A stretch of 64,000 nucleotides of DNA from Salinimicrobium profundisediminis (GCF_026241755.1 NZ_JAPJDA010000018.1:31595-95594); one strand, 5' to 3'; positions 34,645 through 44,547 are shown, counted from the stretch's first letter. A program made the numbers and translations. The notes: a model not told the origin generated them from the sequence alone.

Positions 34645-36429
34645 ATGGAAGAATTCAATATTTTCAATCTACTTATAATCCTCGCCGGAGCATGGGTGGG
34701 TGGTGCCGCTGCAAAAAAACTGGGCTATCCTGCCATTTTAGGAGAACTGGTGATAGGTATTATTTTAGGTCCGGCAGTTTTAGGAATGCTCGAAACCTCC
34801 GAAATGATAAGCATTCTGGCCGAAGTTGGGATTATCCTGCTCATGGTATACATTGGTATGGAGATCAACTTTAGGGATCTCGGGAAAGCTTCCTGGCCGG
34901 GGCTCCTGGCAGCTATTGGAGGCTTTGTTGTGCCCTTTGGCCTGGGCTATTACACCATCATCCTCTTTGACGGAACTCAAATGGCTGCCCTTTTCGTAGC
35001 CATTGCTGTAGGTGTGACCTCGCTGGCTACAAAAAGTCGTATCCTGGTAGACCTGAAGCTACTCAACACCCGTATTGCATATGTTTTGATGGCTGGAGCC
35101 TTGATCTCAGATACGCTCGCCCTCATCATTTTTGCAGGACTAATGAGTTTTGTAGATGTAGGGAATATTGATACTCTTGGCCTCACATGGGTAGCAGGTA
35201 AGGCTATTTTGTTCTTCATATTTACTGCTGTGGGAGGAATCTATCTTCTGCCTCTTTTGGGAAAAACCCTTAGCCGTGCTAAGATTAAAGACCGTACCCT
35301 GCATTTTACCCTTATTTTAATCATCGTATTTGGTTTTGCCGAACTTGCCGAACTTGCAGGACTTCACAGCATTCTTGGAGCGTTTATGGCCGGGCTTTTC
35401 ATAAGGGACGGAGTTTTTAACAGGCAGATTTCCAAAGAGATCAATGACATCTTTCACGATGTATCTATCGGGTTTTTAGCACCTATATTTTTTGTTTCCG
35501 CAGGATTTAACGTTACGCTAGACATTTTTCAAACCGATCTTTGGATGCTTATCGCAGTAACTTTAGTAGCCATGATTGGGAAAATTGGAGGAACTGCTTT
35601 GTTCTACCTGCCCAGTGGCTACGGCTGGCGCGAAGGTCTTACTGTAGGAACGGGAATGAACGGTAGGGGCGCAGTAGAAATTATTATTGCAGGTATTGGA
35701 CTTGAAATGGGTATCATTTCTGCTGAAATCTTCTCCATCCTCGTCTTTATGGCTATTTTCACCACCCTTACAGTTCCGGTCTTCCTTACCTGGACCACAA
35801 AATGGCTCAAAAATCGGGGGGAACTTATCCATCAGGAATCCAGGAAAGGCTTTCTTATCCTGGGCGCAAATCCGTTGGGAATACATCTGGCTAAGCACCT
35901 CGCAAAAGAAAACGACGTTACTCTTGTAGATTCTAACCGCGACATGGTAGAGCTGGCAAAAAATGAAGGTTTAAATGCCATTTTTGGAAACATTCTGAAA
36001 GAAGAGACTATGGAACAGGCACATGCCATAGACAAAGGCACTTTTATTGCGCTCACCGCCAACAGTGAGATCAATCTGCTGGCAGCACAACTGGCCAACG
36101 ATTCCTTCTATATTCCGAAGAAAATTGTGCTCATGGATCCCAAAGAATCTGGTGCGGGCGTAGATCTTCTTGACAGGATAGACGCTTCGTCAATGTTTGC
36201 CGCAAAGACAAAACTTGATCCGTGGACATATAAATTGAGTAGCAACAGTGCAGCAGAGCATGAAATTCTTATAGAAGAGGAAATGTCTACCCGGCAATGG
36301 ATTAAAGAACAAAAAAAGCAGCAAAAAGATTTTCTGCCTATTTTAATTATTAATCCCGAAGGCCAGAAGCGACCTTTCCACTTCCACGACACCATAAGTC
36401 CCGGTGAAAAAATAATATATTTACAGTGA
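34645..36429 (+). CDS. Cation:proton antiporter (CPA2) with TrkA-N domain
   Basis: A 594-residue protein with an exchanger domain at about 1-385 (AAKKLGYPAILGELVIGIIL; GLHSILGAFMAGLFIRDG) and a TrkA-N domain starting GFLILGANPLGIHLAKHL near 405 with VTLVDSNRD. The C-terminus holds a small TrkA-C-like part ending PGEKIIYL. It resembles KefB/KefC-type or NapA-type transporters. It is divergent from the USP-linked antiporter, with a 161-bp spacer between the two starts that probably holds both promoters. Confidence 0.92.
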   Translation: MEEFNIFNLLIILAGAWVGGAAAKKLGYPAILGELVIGIILGPAVLGMLETSEMISILAEVGIILLMVYIGMEINFRDLGKASWPGLLAAIGGFVVPFGLGYYTIILFDGTQMAALFVAIAVGVTSLATKSRILVDLKLLNTRIAYVLMAGALISDTLALIIFAGLMSFVDVGNIDTLGLTWVAGKAILFFIFTAVGGIYLLPLLGKTLSRAKIKDRTLHFTLILIIVFGFAELAELAGLHSILGAFMAGLFIRDGVFNRQISKEINDIFHDVSIGFLAPIFFVSAGFNVTLDIFQTDLWMLIAVTLVAMIGKIGGTALFYLPSGYGWREGLTVGTGMNGRGAVEIIIAGIGLEMGIISAEIFSILVFMAIFTTLTVPVFLTWTTKWLKNRGELIHQESRKGFLILGANPLGIHLAKHLAKENDVTLVDSNRDMVELAKNEGLNAIFGNILKEETMEQAHAIDKGTFIALTANSEINLLAAQLANDSFYIPKKIVLMDPKESGAGVDLLDRIDASSMFAAKTKLDPWTYKLSSNSAAEHEILIEEEMSTRQWIKEQKKQQKDFLPILIINPEGQKRPFHFHDTISPGEKIIYLQ

Positions 36430-36464
36430 ATTTATTCAGGAACCCTAAAATCACCTAAAAATTC

Positions 36465-37325
36465 ATGAAAATATATCCTATTGAAGCCGGTAATTTTAAG
36501 CTGGATGGAGGTGCCATGTTTGGTGTGGTACCAAAATCTATCTGGAATAAAACCAATCCGGCAGATTCAAATAACATGATCGATATTGCCGCCACCTGTC
36601 TGCTCATTGAAGATGGTGACCGGCTTACACTTATCGATACCGGGATGGGAGATAAGCAAAATGAGAAATTCTTTGGCTACTACTATCTCTGGGGAGATGA
36701 CAGCATTGATAAATCCCTGAAGAAACACGGGTTTACAAGAGATGATGTCACCGATGTTTTTATGACGCACCTGCACTTTGATCATTGCGGCGGAAGCATA
36801 CAATGGAATAAAGACCGTAGCGGTTATGAACCGGCATTCAAAAATGCCACTTTCTGGTCCAATAAAGAACACTGGCAGTGGGCAACCCAGCCTAACGCCC
36901 GGGAGAAAGCTTCTTTTCTGAAGGAGAACATACTTCCCATGGAAGAAAGTGGCCAGTTGAAATTCATTGAAAGACAGGGAGGAGCATATCAGGAAAATTC
37001 TGAACTCGATTTTGGAATTCTTTTTGTAGATGGTCATACCGATAAGCAGATGATCCCCCACATCAAGTACCAGGGAAAAACGCTGGTATTTACGGCCGAT
37101 CTTTTGCCAACCGCGGGTCACATTCCATTGCCTTTTGTTATGGGATATGATACCAGGCCTTTACTTACGCTTCCTGAAAAGAAGACATTCCTGGAAACGG
37201 CTGCCAAAGAAGATTTTTATCTTTTTCTGGAACACGATGCCCATAACAAGGTGATAAAAGTAAAGCAAACCGAAAAAGGAGTACGATTAGACGAAGTATA
37301 TACATTTAACGAAATATTTAATTAG
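36465..37325 (+). CDS. MBL-fold metallo-hydrolase
   Basis: A 286-residue metallo-beta-lactamase fold protein. Metal-binding motifs are complete: THLHFDHCGG (HxHxDH) near residue 103, the His in VDGHTDKQMIPH near 190, the Asp in FTADLLPTAGH near 212, and His in EHDAHNKVI near 258. The MBL superfamily includes lactonases, glyoxalase II-like and other hydrolases; similar proteins are often named quorum-quenching N-acyl homoserine lactonases, but substrate is not set by the motifs. It lacks a signal peptide, so is cytoplasmic. It lies 6 nt upstream of the S8 protease gene. Confidence 0.93.
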   Translation: MKIYPIEAGNFKLDGGAMFGVVPKSIWNKTNPADSNNMIDIAATCLLIEDGDRLTLIDTGMGDKQNEKFFGYYYLWGDDSIDKSLKKHGFTRDDVTDVFMTHLHFDHCGGSIQWNKDRSGYEPAFKNATFWSNKEHWQWATQPNAREKASFLKENILPMEESGQLKFIERQGGAYQENSELDFGILFVDGHTDKQMIPHIKYQGKTLVFTADLLPTAGHIPLPFVMGYDTRPLLTLPEKKTFLETAAKEDFYLFLEHDAHNKVIKVKQTEKGVRLDEVYTFNEIFN

Positions 37326-37331
37326 AAAATT

Positions 37332-39011
37332 ATGAAGATCCCAATTTACAGGCCTTTTTTGGCAGCCGGAATGGCCGCTATTCTGGCAGCATGTGGCAGC
37401 TCGGCTCCCGCAATTGTTTCTACGCCTATTGAAAATATTGATGAAACGCCGCTAAAGGTTTCTGAACTTACAGACGTTGAACTAAAAGGCTGGGGTGGAG
37501 CCGATCTTGTTTCAGATACCATTCCGGGTATGAGCGTGCAAAAAGCTTACAGCGAGATCATCAAGAACAACAAAGGCAAAAAAGTCATTGTAGCCGTTAT
37601 TGACAGTGGTGTTGATATAGAACACGAAGATCTTGACGGGGTGATTTGGACCAATGAAGACGAAAAACCCAACAACAATCGCGATGACGATAACAACGGT
37701 TATGTTGACGACATTCACGGGTGGAACTTTCTTGGTGATGCAGTAGAAGAAAATCTTGAATATACCAGGATCTACAAAAAGCTGAAATCTAAGTACAGCA
37801 GCATACCTGCAGGTGCTGTAAAGCCCGAAAATCAGGAAGAATTTGAGCTTTATCAGCGTGCAAAAGCCGAGTATGACAAAGAATACAACGAGACGCTTGG
37901 CATGAAGAACCAGTACGAAGGTATTGTGCAACAGCTAAAGGTATCTCATGAGGCGGTATCTGCTAAAATCGGCAAAGAAGATTACACTTTGGAAGAGTTG
38001 AGAAATATGGAAGCAACTTCCGAAGAAATGCAGCAGTACAAAGGCTTCTTGAGCCAGGTAATGAGCAATGTTAAAGGTACTATCCCAGATGCAATTTCAC
38101 AACTGCAGGAGGCTATAGACTACTTTGACGGCAGGCTTTCTTCTCACTTCAATCTAGACCTTGATGCCCGTGCCGCGGTAGGTGACGATGTTGATGATAT
38201 CACAGATACCGACTACGGAAATGCAAATGTAATGGGCCCAACACCAGATAAAGAAGACCTTAAACACGGTACCCACGTGGCAGGTATTATTGCTGCTGAA
38301 AGAGACAATAAAATTGGTCTTAACGGGGTTGCCAACAATGTAGAGATCATGGTACTTAGAGCCGTGCCTGATGGAGATGAGTATGACAAAGATATTGCTC
38401 TTGCCATTCGCTATGCTGTAGATAATGGTGCCAGCATCATCAACACCAGCTTCGGAAAATATTTCTCTACCCACCCACAATGGGTAAGAGATGCTATAAA
38501 GTACGCCGATGATAACGATGTACTTATTGTGAACGCCGCCGGAAATGAAGGATTAAACCTTGACGAAAATGCGGTTTATCCAAATGATCAGGATCCTGAA
38601 AATCCAAGTGAGATTTCAGATAACTTCCTTACTGTAGGAGCTCTTAATTATGAATATGGATCTGGCCTTATTGCAGGTTTCTCTAACTATGGTAAGACCA
38701 ATGTTGATGTATTTGCACCAGGAACAAAGATCTGGTCTACTACGCCAAATAACGAGTATGAGTACCTACAGGGAACTTCTATGGCAGCACCTGCAGTAGC
38801 CGGCGTTGCAGCTGTGATACGTTCTTTTTATCCAAAATTGACCGATGATCAGGTTAAAAGAGTGATCATGGAAAGTGGCCTTACCAGCAATGCCACTGTA
38901 ATTATTGGCGGAGACCCGTCAAATACAATGAAATTTAATCAATTATCAACTTCAGGAAAAATGGTTAACCTTTATAACGCCCTAATCCTGGCAGATAAAT
39001 TATCAAAATAA
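37332..39011 (+). CDS. S8 family serine protease (subtilase), lipoprotein
   Basis: A 559-residue lipoprotein-like subtilase (LAAC at about residue 18-21). The catalytic triad is present: Asp in VIDSGVDIEHEDL near residue 91, His in HGTHVAGI near 312, Ser in GTSMAAPAVAG near 490. A 200-residue insert (Glu/Lys-rich, coiled-coil-like) separates the Asp and His blocks, common in Bacteroidota S8 peptidases. It is probably anchored in a membrane facing the periplasm or outside. It follows the MBL gene by 6 nt and precedes an M1 peptidase by 6 nt. Confidence 0.95.
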   Translation: MKIPIYRPFLAAGMAAILAACGSSAPAIVSTPIENIDETPLKVSELTDVELKGWGGADLVSDTIPGMSVQKAYSEIIKNNKGKKVIVAVIDSGVDIEHEDLDGVIWTNEDEKPNNNRDDDNNGYVDDIHGWNFLGDAVEENLEYTRIYKKLKSKYSSIPAGAVKPENQEEFELYQRAKAEYDKEYNETLGMKNQYEGIVQQLKVSHEAVSAKIGKEDYTLEELRNMEATSEEMQQYKGFLSQVMSNVKGTIPDAISQLQEAIDYFDGRLSSHFNLDLDARAAVGDDVDDITDTDYGNANVMGPTPDKEDLKHGTHVAGIIAAERDNKIGLNGVANNVEIMVLRAVPDGDEYDKDIALAIRYAVDNGASIINTSFGKYFSTHPQWVRDAIKYADDNDVLIVNAAGNEGLNLDENAVYPNDQDPENPSEISDNFLTVGALNYEYGSGLIAGFSNYGKTNVDVFAPGTKIWSTTPNNEYEYLQGTSMAAPAVAGVAAVIRSFYPKLTDDQVKRVIMESGLTSNATVIIGGDPSNTMKFNQLSTSGKMVNLYNALILADKLSK

Positions 39012-39017
39012 GCACGA

Positions 39018-40850
39018 ATGAAGAAAGGAATATTGACACTGGCATTTTTATCATGCCTGGCAGTAACTGCCCAGAATAGTACCTCTTACTGGCAACAGGA
39101 AGCCAACTACAAGATGGATGTTGACATGAATGTTGACAACTTCCAGTACACCGGGGAGCAGGATCTCGAATATACCAACAACTCTCCCGATACGCTAAAA
39201 AGGGTATTTTATCACCTGTTTTATAACGCTTTTCAACCCGGAAGTGAAATGGATATCCGTTCGCGAACCATCGCAGATCCAGATCCTCGTGTAGGAGCAA
39301 GAATTGCGAATTTAACTCCTGCACAACAGGGTTACCTGCGTGTAAATACCCTTACCATGAATGGGAAATCTCTTCAGTTTGAAGAGGTGGGAACGGTTTT
39401 GGAAGTAGAACTTGCCGAACCAATATTACCCGGAGAAACCGTGATTTTTTCACTAAAATTTGCAGGACAGGTTCCCGAACAAATCCGTCGTGCAGGAAGA
39501 AACAGCAGCGAAGGTGTGGCTCTTTCTATGGTGCAGTGGTTCCCAAAAATGGCCGAATACGACTTTGAAGGATGGCATGCCGATCCTTACATTGGCCGTG
39601 AATGGCATGGGGTATGGGGAGACTATGATGTAAAGATCAATATTGATAAAGACTACATTCTTGGTGCTTCAGGAATCCTTCAAAATGCCAATGAAATTGG
39701 GTATGGCTATCAGGACGAAGGTGTAAAAGTAAAGAGAAAAAAAGCTGATAAACTTACCTGGCATTTCGTTGCTGAAGATGTGCTCGATTTTGCCTGGGCT
39801 GCCGATCCTGAATATATTCATGACAAAAGAACGGCTGCCGATGGTACCGTGCTGCACTTCCTTTATAAAAACAAGCCCGAAATTAAGGAGAACTGGAAGA
39901 ACCTGCAGTCAAAAACCGAGGAACTCCTTTTGTACTTTAATGAGCACATAGGGCCTTACCCGTGGCCACAGTATTCTGTGATCCAGGGAGGAGATGGCGG
40001 AATGGAATATGCCATGCTCACCCTTATTACCGGCGAAAGGAATTTTGGAAGCCTTGTAGGCGTGACCGCTCACGAACTTGCCCACGCCTGGTTCCAGCAC
40101 CTGCTGGCTACCAACGAGAGCAAGCACGAATGGATGGATGAAGGCTTCACAAGCTACATTTCTGATCTTGCCATGAACGAAGTAATGGACCAGAATCAGG
40201 AAAATCCTTTTGAAGGCTCTTACAGAAGCTATACCCGTTTGGCAACTTCGGGCGCAGAGCAGCCACAAACCACCCATGCCGACAGATATACGTACAATGC
40301 AGCTTATGGTGCAACGGCCTATTCAAAAGGCTCAGTTTTTCTTTCGCAGTTAGGTTATGTTATTGGTAAAGAAAACCTTCAGAAGACCTTAAAAAGGTAT
40401 TACGATGAGTGGAAATTCAAACATCCAACACCCAATGATTTTATTAGGGTTGCCGAGAAGGTTTCGGGTGCAGAGCTAGATTGGTATTTAACCGATTGGA
40501 CGCGCACTACAAACGTTATTGACTACGCCATTCAGGCGGTAGAAGAGGAAGGCGATCAAACCAGGGTTGTGCTCATTAGAAATGGTGAAATGCCTATGCC
40601 TGTTGAGCTGCAAGTGAACTATAACGACGGTACTTCCGAAGAGATCTATATTCCGTTGCAAATGATGCGCTGGGAAAAACCAGGATTTGATGAAAATCAG
40701 ACACAAGAAGACTGGGCGTGGGCTTATCCTACCTATTCTTTTATGCTGAATAAGCCAAAATCTGAAGTTTCTTCTATTGAGATTGACAGCAGCCAGATGA
40801 TGGCCGATGTGAATAGGAAAAATAATGTTTACCCGAAACCACAACAATAA
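39018..40850 (+). CDS. M1 family metallopeptidase (aminopeptidase)
   Basis: A 610-residue exported peptidase with signal peptide (about 1-18). The M1 zinc site is complete: HELAH with Glu 18 residues on in WMDEGF, and the exopeptidase motif reads GGMEYAM instead of GAMEN. The N-terminal beta domain (KMDVDMNVDNFQYTG) and C-terminal helical half are of normal length for short M1 members. It cleaves N-terminal residues from peptides. It shares the transcript with the subtilase, giving an endopeptidase/exopeptidase pair. A CAAAAATGCCATTTTTG-type palindrome follows the stop codon by 6 nt. Confidence 0.95.
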   Translation: MKKGILTLAFLSCLAVTAQNSTSYWQQEANYKMDVDMNVDNFQYTGEQDLEYTNNSPDTLKRVFYHLFYNAFQPGSEMDIRSRTIADPDPRVGARIANLTPAQQGYLRVNTLTMNGKSLQFEEVGTVLEVELAEPILPGETVIFSLKFAGQVPEQIRRAGRNSSEGVALSMVQWFPKMAEYDFEGWHADPYIGREWHGVWGDYDVKINIDKDYILGASGILQNANEIGYGYQDEGVKVKRKKADKLTWHFVAEDVLDFAWAADPEYIHDKRTAADGTVLHFLYKNKPEIKENWKNLQSKTEELLLYFNEHIGPYPWPQYSVIQGGDGGMEYAMLTLITGERNFGSLVGVTAHELAHAWFQHLLATNESKHEWMDEGFTSYISDLAMNEVMDQNQENPFEGSYRSYTRLATSGAEQPQTTHADRYTYNAAYGATAYSKGSVFLSQLGYVIGKENLQKTLKRYYDEWKFKHPTPNDFIRVAEKVSGAELDWYLTDWTRTTNVIDYAIQAVEEEGDQTRVVLIRNGEMPMPVELQVNYNDGTSEEIYIPLQMMRWEKPGFDENQTQEDWAWAYPTYSFMLNKPKSEVSSIEIDSSQMMADVNRKNNVYPKPQQ

Positions 40851-40946
40851 GAGGTTCCAAAAATGCCATTTTTGACAGGTATTTTTACCACTGAAGAGAA
40901 TGACATTCAGAATTAAATACACCTGAAATATATTCGGGTTAAAGAA

Positions 40947-40970
40947 AAAGAGGCTTTAAACGGCCTCTTT
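40947..40970 (+). terminator. Terminator downstream of the M1 peptidase gene
   Basis: AAAGAGGC and GCCTCTTT form an 8-bp stem with an 8-nt loop, followed by a T-run on the plus strand. It lies about 97 nt after the peptidase stop. Confidence 0.75.
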
Positions 40971-41272
40971 TTTTATTTCATAGGTTTAGACCCTGAGATT
41001 CTTTGTTAAATACTTTTTTATATAAAGGTTATTGTCCGGGGAAAGAGTAAAGATAGCTTCATTGCAAGAACCAGGAACTAGGAGCCAGGACTTTACCCAA
41101 CCAACTAATAAATAACAATATTCTGTTTCAATAAAGTTCCTAAATATTCAGAAACTAAAAACCATCCTTTTATACCTTTAAATAAACTGAATTATTGGTG
41201 AATTCTTGGCTTTAGCTCCTGTTTGATATATTTAATCGGACAACATTGATTTATAAATGATAATTTTACCTC
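40971..41272. other. Spacer before rnpA without a gene
   Basis: Nothing coding is seen in this 302-bp A/T-rich spacer. It contains a degenerate direct repeat (AACCAGGAACTAGGAGCCAG at 41070-41089), a type of short spacer repeat common in flavobacteria. The gene for ribosomal protein L34 (rpmH), a usual neighbour of rnpA, is not present. A promoter for rnpA must lie here. Confidence 0.5.
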
Positions 41273-41671
41273 ATGGATGAAAGCTTCGGAAAGAAGGAAA
41301 AATTAAAGAGCAAAGTTCTTATTGATAAACTTTTTGCTGAAGGCCAAACGGTCAAAAAATATCCCTTGCTTTTGGTGTACACCCGGCTTCAAAACCCTTC
41401 AGAAAAGGTAAATAAGGTAGGGGTTTCAGTTTCTAAGAGAAACTTTAAACGCGCGGTTGACAGAATCAAAATTAAGCGGCTCATGCGGGAGGTTTTTAGA
41501 AAAAATAAGTATCTTGTTACCAGTAATTTAGCCCATAATTATGCGGTAATGTTGATCTATACCGGGCGTGAAGTATGGAGTTATGCCGATTTATCGCGCA
41601 ACGGCGAAGAACTTCTGAAAAGATTTGTGGCGCAGGAAAAAATGAAGGAACATGAAAAAGACCCTCTCTAA
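41273..41671 (+). CDS. rnpA: Ribonuclease P protein component
   Basis: A 132-residue RNase P protein. The RNR-type basic motif is clear: SKRNFKRAVDRIKIKRLMRE near residues 63-82, preceded by KVNKVGVSVS. It binds the catalytic RNA to process tRNA 5' ends. Its 3' end overlaps the peptidase gene start by 20 nt. Unlike the usual order, rpmH is not directly upstream. Length is slightly above the 115-120 norm because of a charged C-terminus. Confidence 0.95.
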   Translation: MDESFGKKEKLKSKVLIDKLFAEGQTVKKYPLLLVYTRLQNPSEKVNKVGVSVSKRNFKRAVDRIKIKRLMREVFRKNKYLVTSNLAHNYAVMLIYTGREVWSYADLSRNGEELLKRFVAQEKMKEHEKDPL

Positions 41672-43286
41672 AATAGCATTTTTTGCAGCCCTTCCGGTGC
41701 TGCTATTTACTACAGTAAGTTATAAGTCAGATTTCTTTGAGATCGCCAAACAGTTGGAGATTTTCACCACGTTGTTCAAAGAACTCAACATGAACTATGT
41801 GGATGAGACCAATCCTGCAGAATTGATGGATACCGCCATAAACGCGATGCTTGAAGATCTTGATCCTTATACCCATTACTGGAATGAACAGGAAGTGCAG
41901 GCGGCCAGGATAGACAATGCGGGAGAATACACCGGCATAGGTGCCACAGTAGGCATAAAGGCCGATAAAATTGTCATTTTAGAGCCTTATAAAGATTACC
42001 CTGCCGATAAAGCCGGTTTAAAAGCCGGAGATGAAATTATAAAGATTGGGAATATTTCTGTTGAAAATTTTAGCGAAGATGCGGGAGAATTGCTCAAAGG
42101 TGCACCAAATTCTAAGGTAGAACTCACTTTTATTCGCCAGGGAGAAACCAAAACTACCACCCTTACCCGTGGTGCTGTTGAGATCAAAGCCGTACCCTTT
42201 TATGAGCTACTGGAAGATAAGACCGGGTACATTGTGCTTTCTCAGTTTAACCGCAACGCTTCGGCCGAAACGGTGAACGCTTTAAAAGAACTAAAAGAGC
42301 AGGGGGCAGAAAAGATCATTCTTGACCTGCGTGGAAATCCCGGCGGATTACTTTCTGAAGCTATTAACGTGACCAACATTTTTGTGCCACAGGGAGAGTT
42401 GATCACCAGTACAAAATCGGCAGTTGAAAAGTATAATCAGACGTTTTCAACAACCAAAAAAGCTATAGATCCGGAAATTCCCCTGGCGGTATTGATTAAC
42501 GGCCGCAGTGCCTCTGCCAGCGAGATCGTTGCAGGTGCATTGCAGGATTTAGACCGCGCGGTGGTCATTGGAGCCCGCAGCTTTGGTAAAGGCCTTGTAC
42601 AGCGGCCCAAAGACCTCACTTACGGCACTCAACTAAAGGTTACTATCTCAAGATATTACACGCCCAGCGGCCGTTGCATACAGGCACTCGATTATCGTCA
42701 CCGCGATGAAGAAGGGAATGCAGTGCGTTATTCGGAAAAAGATTACAACGAATTCAAAACCCGGAATGGAAGAAAAGTCTATGACGGCGGCGGTATATCA
42801 CCCGATATTAAACTGGAAACTTCGGAATTTAGTGATGTTACAAATGCATTACTGTTCGAAAATGCCATTTTTGATTACGCAACAAACTACTATTACACTC
42901 ATAATTTGAATTCTCCTGAAGACTTCAGCTTTACAGAAAAAGATTTTTCAGATTTTAAAGCGTATCTAAATACCGTGGGATTTGAATACCAGACGGCTAC
43001 AGAAGAAGAACTGCAGGATGTTATTGATGCTGCCAAAAAAGAAGGTTATCAACAAGATCTTTCAGCAGCGTTGAAAAGTATAGAAGAGGCAATTTCAACT
43101 TCAAAGGAACAGGCTCTAAACAACAAAAAAGCTGAGATCATGAGCCTTATTTCAGAAGAGATCATCAAGCGGTATTTCTACAAAGAAGGGCTTTATGAAT
43201 ACTATGTAAAGAAAAATCCTGAAATCCTGAAGGCAAAGGAAATTCTTCAGGATAAAGCTCAATATCAGAACATTCTAAAAGGTTAA
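41652..43286 (+). CDS. S41 family tail-specific (C-terminal processing) protease
   Basis: A 544-residue exported protease. A signal segment (about 1-20) is followed by a helical region, a PDZ domain at about 90-170 (VGIKADKIVILEPYKDYPAD, AGLKAGDEI), the S41 core with the Ser nucleophile in INGRSASASEIVAGAL and the catalytic Lys in RSFGKGLVQRP, and a long helical C-terminus. Ctp proteases trim or degrade periplasmic proteins. The ATG overlaps rnpA by 20 nt, so both are co-transcribed. Its 3' end overlaps that of the GNAT gene by 4 nt (convergent). Confidence 0.95.
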   Translation: MKKTLSKIAFFAALPVLLFTTVSYKSDFFEIAKQLEIFTTLFKELNMNYVDETNPAELMDTAINAMLEDLDPYTHYWNEQEVQAARIDNAGEYTGIGATVGIKADKIVILEPYKDYPADKAGLKAGDEIIKIGNISVENFSEDAGELLKGAPNSKVELTFIRQGETKTTTLTRGAVEIKAVPFYELLEDKTGYIVLSQFNRNASAETVNALKELKEQGAEKIILDLRGNPGGLLSEAINVTNIFVPQGELITSTKSAVEKYNQTFSTTKKAIDPEIPLAVLINGRSASASEIVAGALQDLDRAVVIGARSFGKGLVQRPKDLTYGTQLKVTISRYYTPSGRCIQALDYRHRDEEGNAVRYSEKDYNEFKTRNGRKVYDGGGISPDIKLETSEFSDVTNALLFENAIFDYATNYYYTHNLNSPEDFSFTEKDFSDFKAYLNTVGFEYQTATEEELQDVIDAAKKEGYQQDLSAALKSIEEAISTSKEQALNNKKAEIMSLISEEIIKRYFYKEGLYEYYVKKNPEILKAKEILQDKAQYQNILKG

Positions 43287-43723
43287 TTCTTTATCATGCC
43301 TATGTGAGGGATGCCATCTTCAAGATATCCTTCCCCTGTTTGTTGAAACCCGTGACTTTCGTAGAATTTGGTCAGGTAAGTTTGAGCAGATAATTTAATT
43401 TTTTTGGTGCTGTATTGCGCTTCAATAGCTTTTATAGAAGCTGTGAGGATTTGGTGAGCATAGTTTTTTCCACGATGAGTTTCTTTGACCAGCACACGGC
43501 CTATTGCAGCCTCTTTAAAGTAAATACCTGGAGCAAAGAGTCGGGTGTAGGCTACGAGATCTTTTCCGTCAAAGCCCAGCACATGCAGGGCTTTTTGATC
43601 TTTTCCATCAATATCCTGGTAAACACAATTTTGTTCCACCACAAAAACTTCAGACCTAAGTTGCAGGATTTGATACAACTCATGCGTAGTCAGGTCTTCA
43701 AAAGTGGCAATTTTTAACTCCAT
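43283..43723 (-). CDS. GNAT N-acetyltransferase (ElaA-like)
   Basis: A 146-residue acetyltransferase. It opens with DLTTHELYQILQLRSEVFVV and VEQNCVYQDIDGKD, the block typical of ElaA-like GNAT proteins, followed by AIGRVLVKETHRGKNYAHQI, which holds the acetyl-CoA loop in variant form (RGKNYA), and YESHGFQQTGEGYLEDGIPH. Substrate unknown. It starts at the same base where rpiB stops (43723), so the two are co-transcribed. The protein is cytoplasmic. Confidence 0.9.
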   Translation of the reverse strand: MELKIATFEDLTTHELYQILQLRSEVFVVEQNCVYQDIDGKDQKALHVLGFDGKDLVAYTRLFAPGIYFKEAAIGRVLVKETHRGKNYAHQILTASIKAIEAQYSTKKIKLSAQTYLTKFYESHGFQQTGEGYLEDGIPHIGMIKN

Positions 43724-44154
43724 TATTTACAGGCAATCTTTTCTACACGACGGCTGTGACGGCCACCTTCAAATTCGGTATCAAGAAACACCTGCACCAT
43801 CTCAACAGCCTGTTCTTTTGAAGTATATCGCGCAGGGATACTAAGTATATTTGCGTTGTTGTGTTCTCTTGCCAGGGCAGCGATCTCTTTGATCCAGCAA
43901 AGCGCCGAACGAACCGACTGATGCTTGTTTGCAGTCATATTGGCCCCATTACCGCTCCCACAGATGATGATCCCAAAATCAACTGTTTTATTCTCCACAT
44001 CCTGGGCTACTGGATGAACAAAATCGGGATAATCTACACTTTCTTCAGAATCGGTACCGTGATTGATCACTTCAATATTTCTTGATTTCAGGTAATCAAC
44101 AACAGCGGTTTTATATGTAGTACCGGCGTGGTCATTTCCAATAGATATTTTCAT
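43723..44154 (-). CDS. rpiB: Ribose-5-phosphate isomerase B
   Basis: A 143-residue RpiB/LacAB isomerase. Motifs: GNDHAGTTYK at residues 5-14, the catalytic Cys in ICGSGNGANMTANK near 68, and SVRSALCWIKEIAALAREHNN near 81-101 with His. It interconverts ribose-5-phosphate and ribulose-5-phosphate in the pentose phosphate pathway. A TACCTTTG box lies 23-30 nt upstream. Length and motifs are normal. Confidence 0.96.
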   Translation of the reverse strand: MKISIGNDHAGTTYKTAVVDYLKSRNIEVINHGTDSEESVDYPDFVHPVAQDVENKTVDFGIIICGSGNGANMTANKHQSVRSALCWIKEIAALAREHNNANILSIPARYTSKEQAVEMVQVFLDTEFEGGRHSRRVEKIACK

Positions 44155-44176
44155 AAGAGGCAGGTTTGATGAGCCA

Positions 44177-44184
44177 CAAAGGTA
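44177..44184 (-). promoter_or_regulatory. Candidate -7 box for rpiB
   Basis: TACCTTTG on the minus strand fits TAnnTTTG, 23-30 nt before the rpiB ATG. A TTG lies upstream but closer than the usual spacing. Confidence 0.4.
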
Positions 44185-44547
44185 AAAATTTGAGTTATCA
44201 ACTTCTATTTTAGCGTTTGTTAATTAAATGTTACAAGATCTTTAAAACTAAGCCTTTATAAAAGTTCATAATTTGTTTATAAATGGAGACGAAAAAATCA
44301 AAACGAAATTTGGATTGTTCAGCTAAAAATCGAATATGAAAGAATTACCGAGACATGGAAATTTTAAACTCACTTTTTCCCGGGAAGTTTTCAGCAGTCA
44401 AAATTCACTTCTGAACATTAGATTAAGGGAAAGTTATTAAATGATTAAATTCACATTTCATTATGAACAGTTGTTAAGAAAAAGTAAAATTTCAGTAGTA
44501 ATCAGGGGCTTACCTGTAGCTGCTGCTGTTCATAACTTGTTACCTCA
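44185..44547. other. Spacer between rpiB and the DUF2007 gene
   Basis: A/T-rich spacer of about 360 bp. Apart from a 34-codon frame on the plus strand (44336-44440), judged to be chance, I see no gene, repeat or terminator. Confidence 0.4.

Noticed and set aside
38265..38284. CCACGTGG inside the S8 protease gene as a third parS site
   Set aside because: Only the central bases match; it encodes the required HGTHVAG active-site motif and lacks the GTT/AAC flanks.
44336..44440. 34-codon plus-strand frame from an ATG downstream of rpiB
   Set aside because: No recognisable helix, signal or domain, no ribosome-binding site, and A/T-rich surroundings; likely chance.
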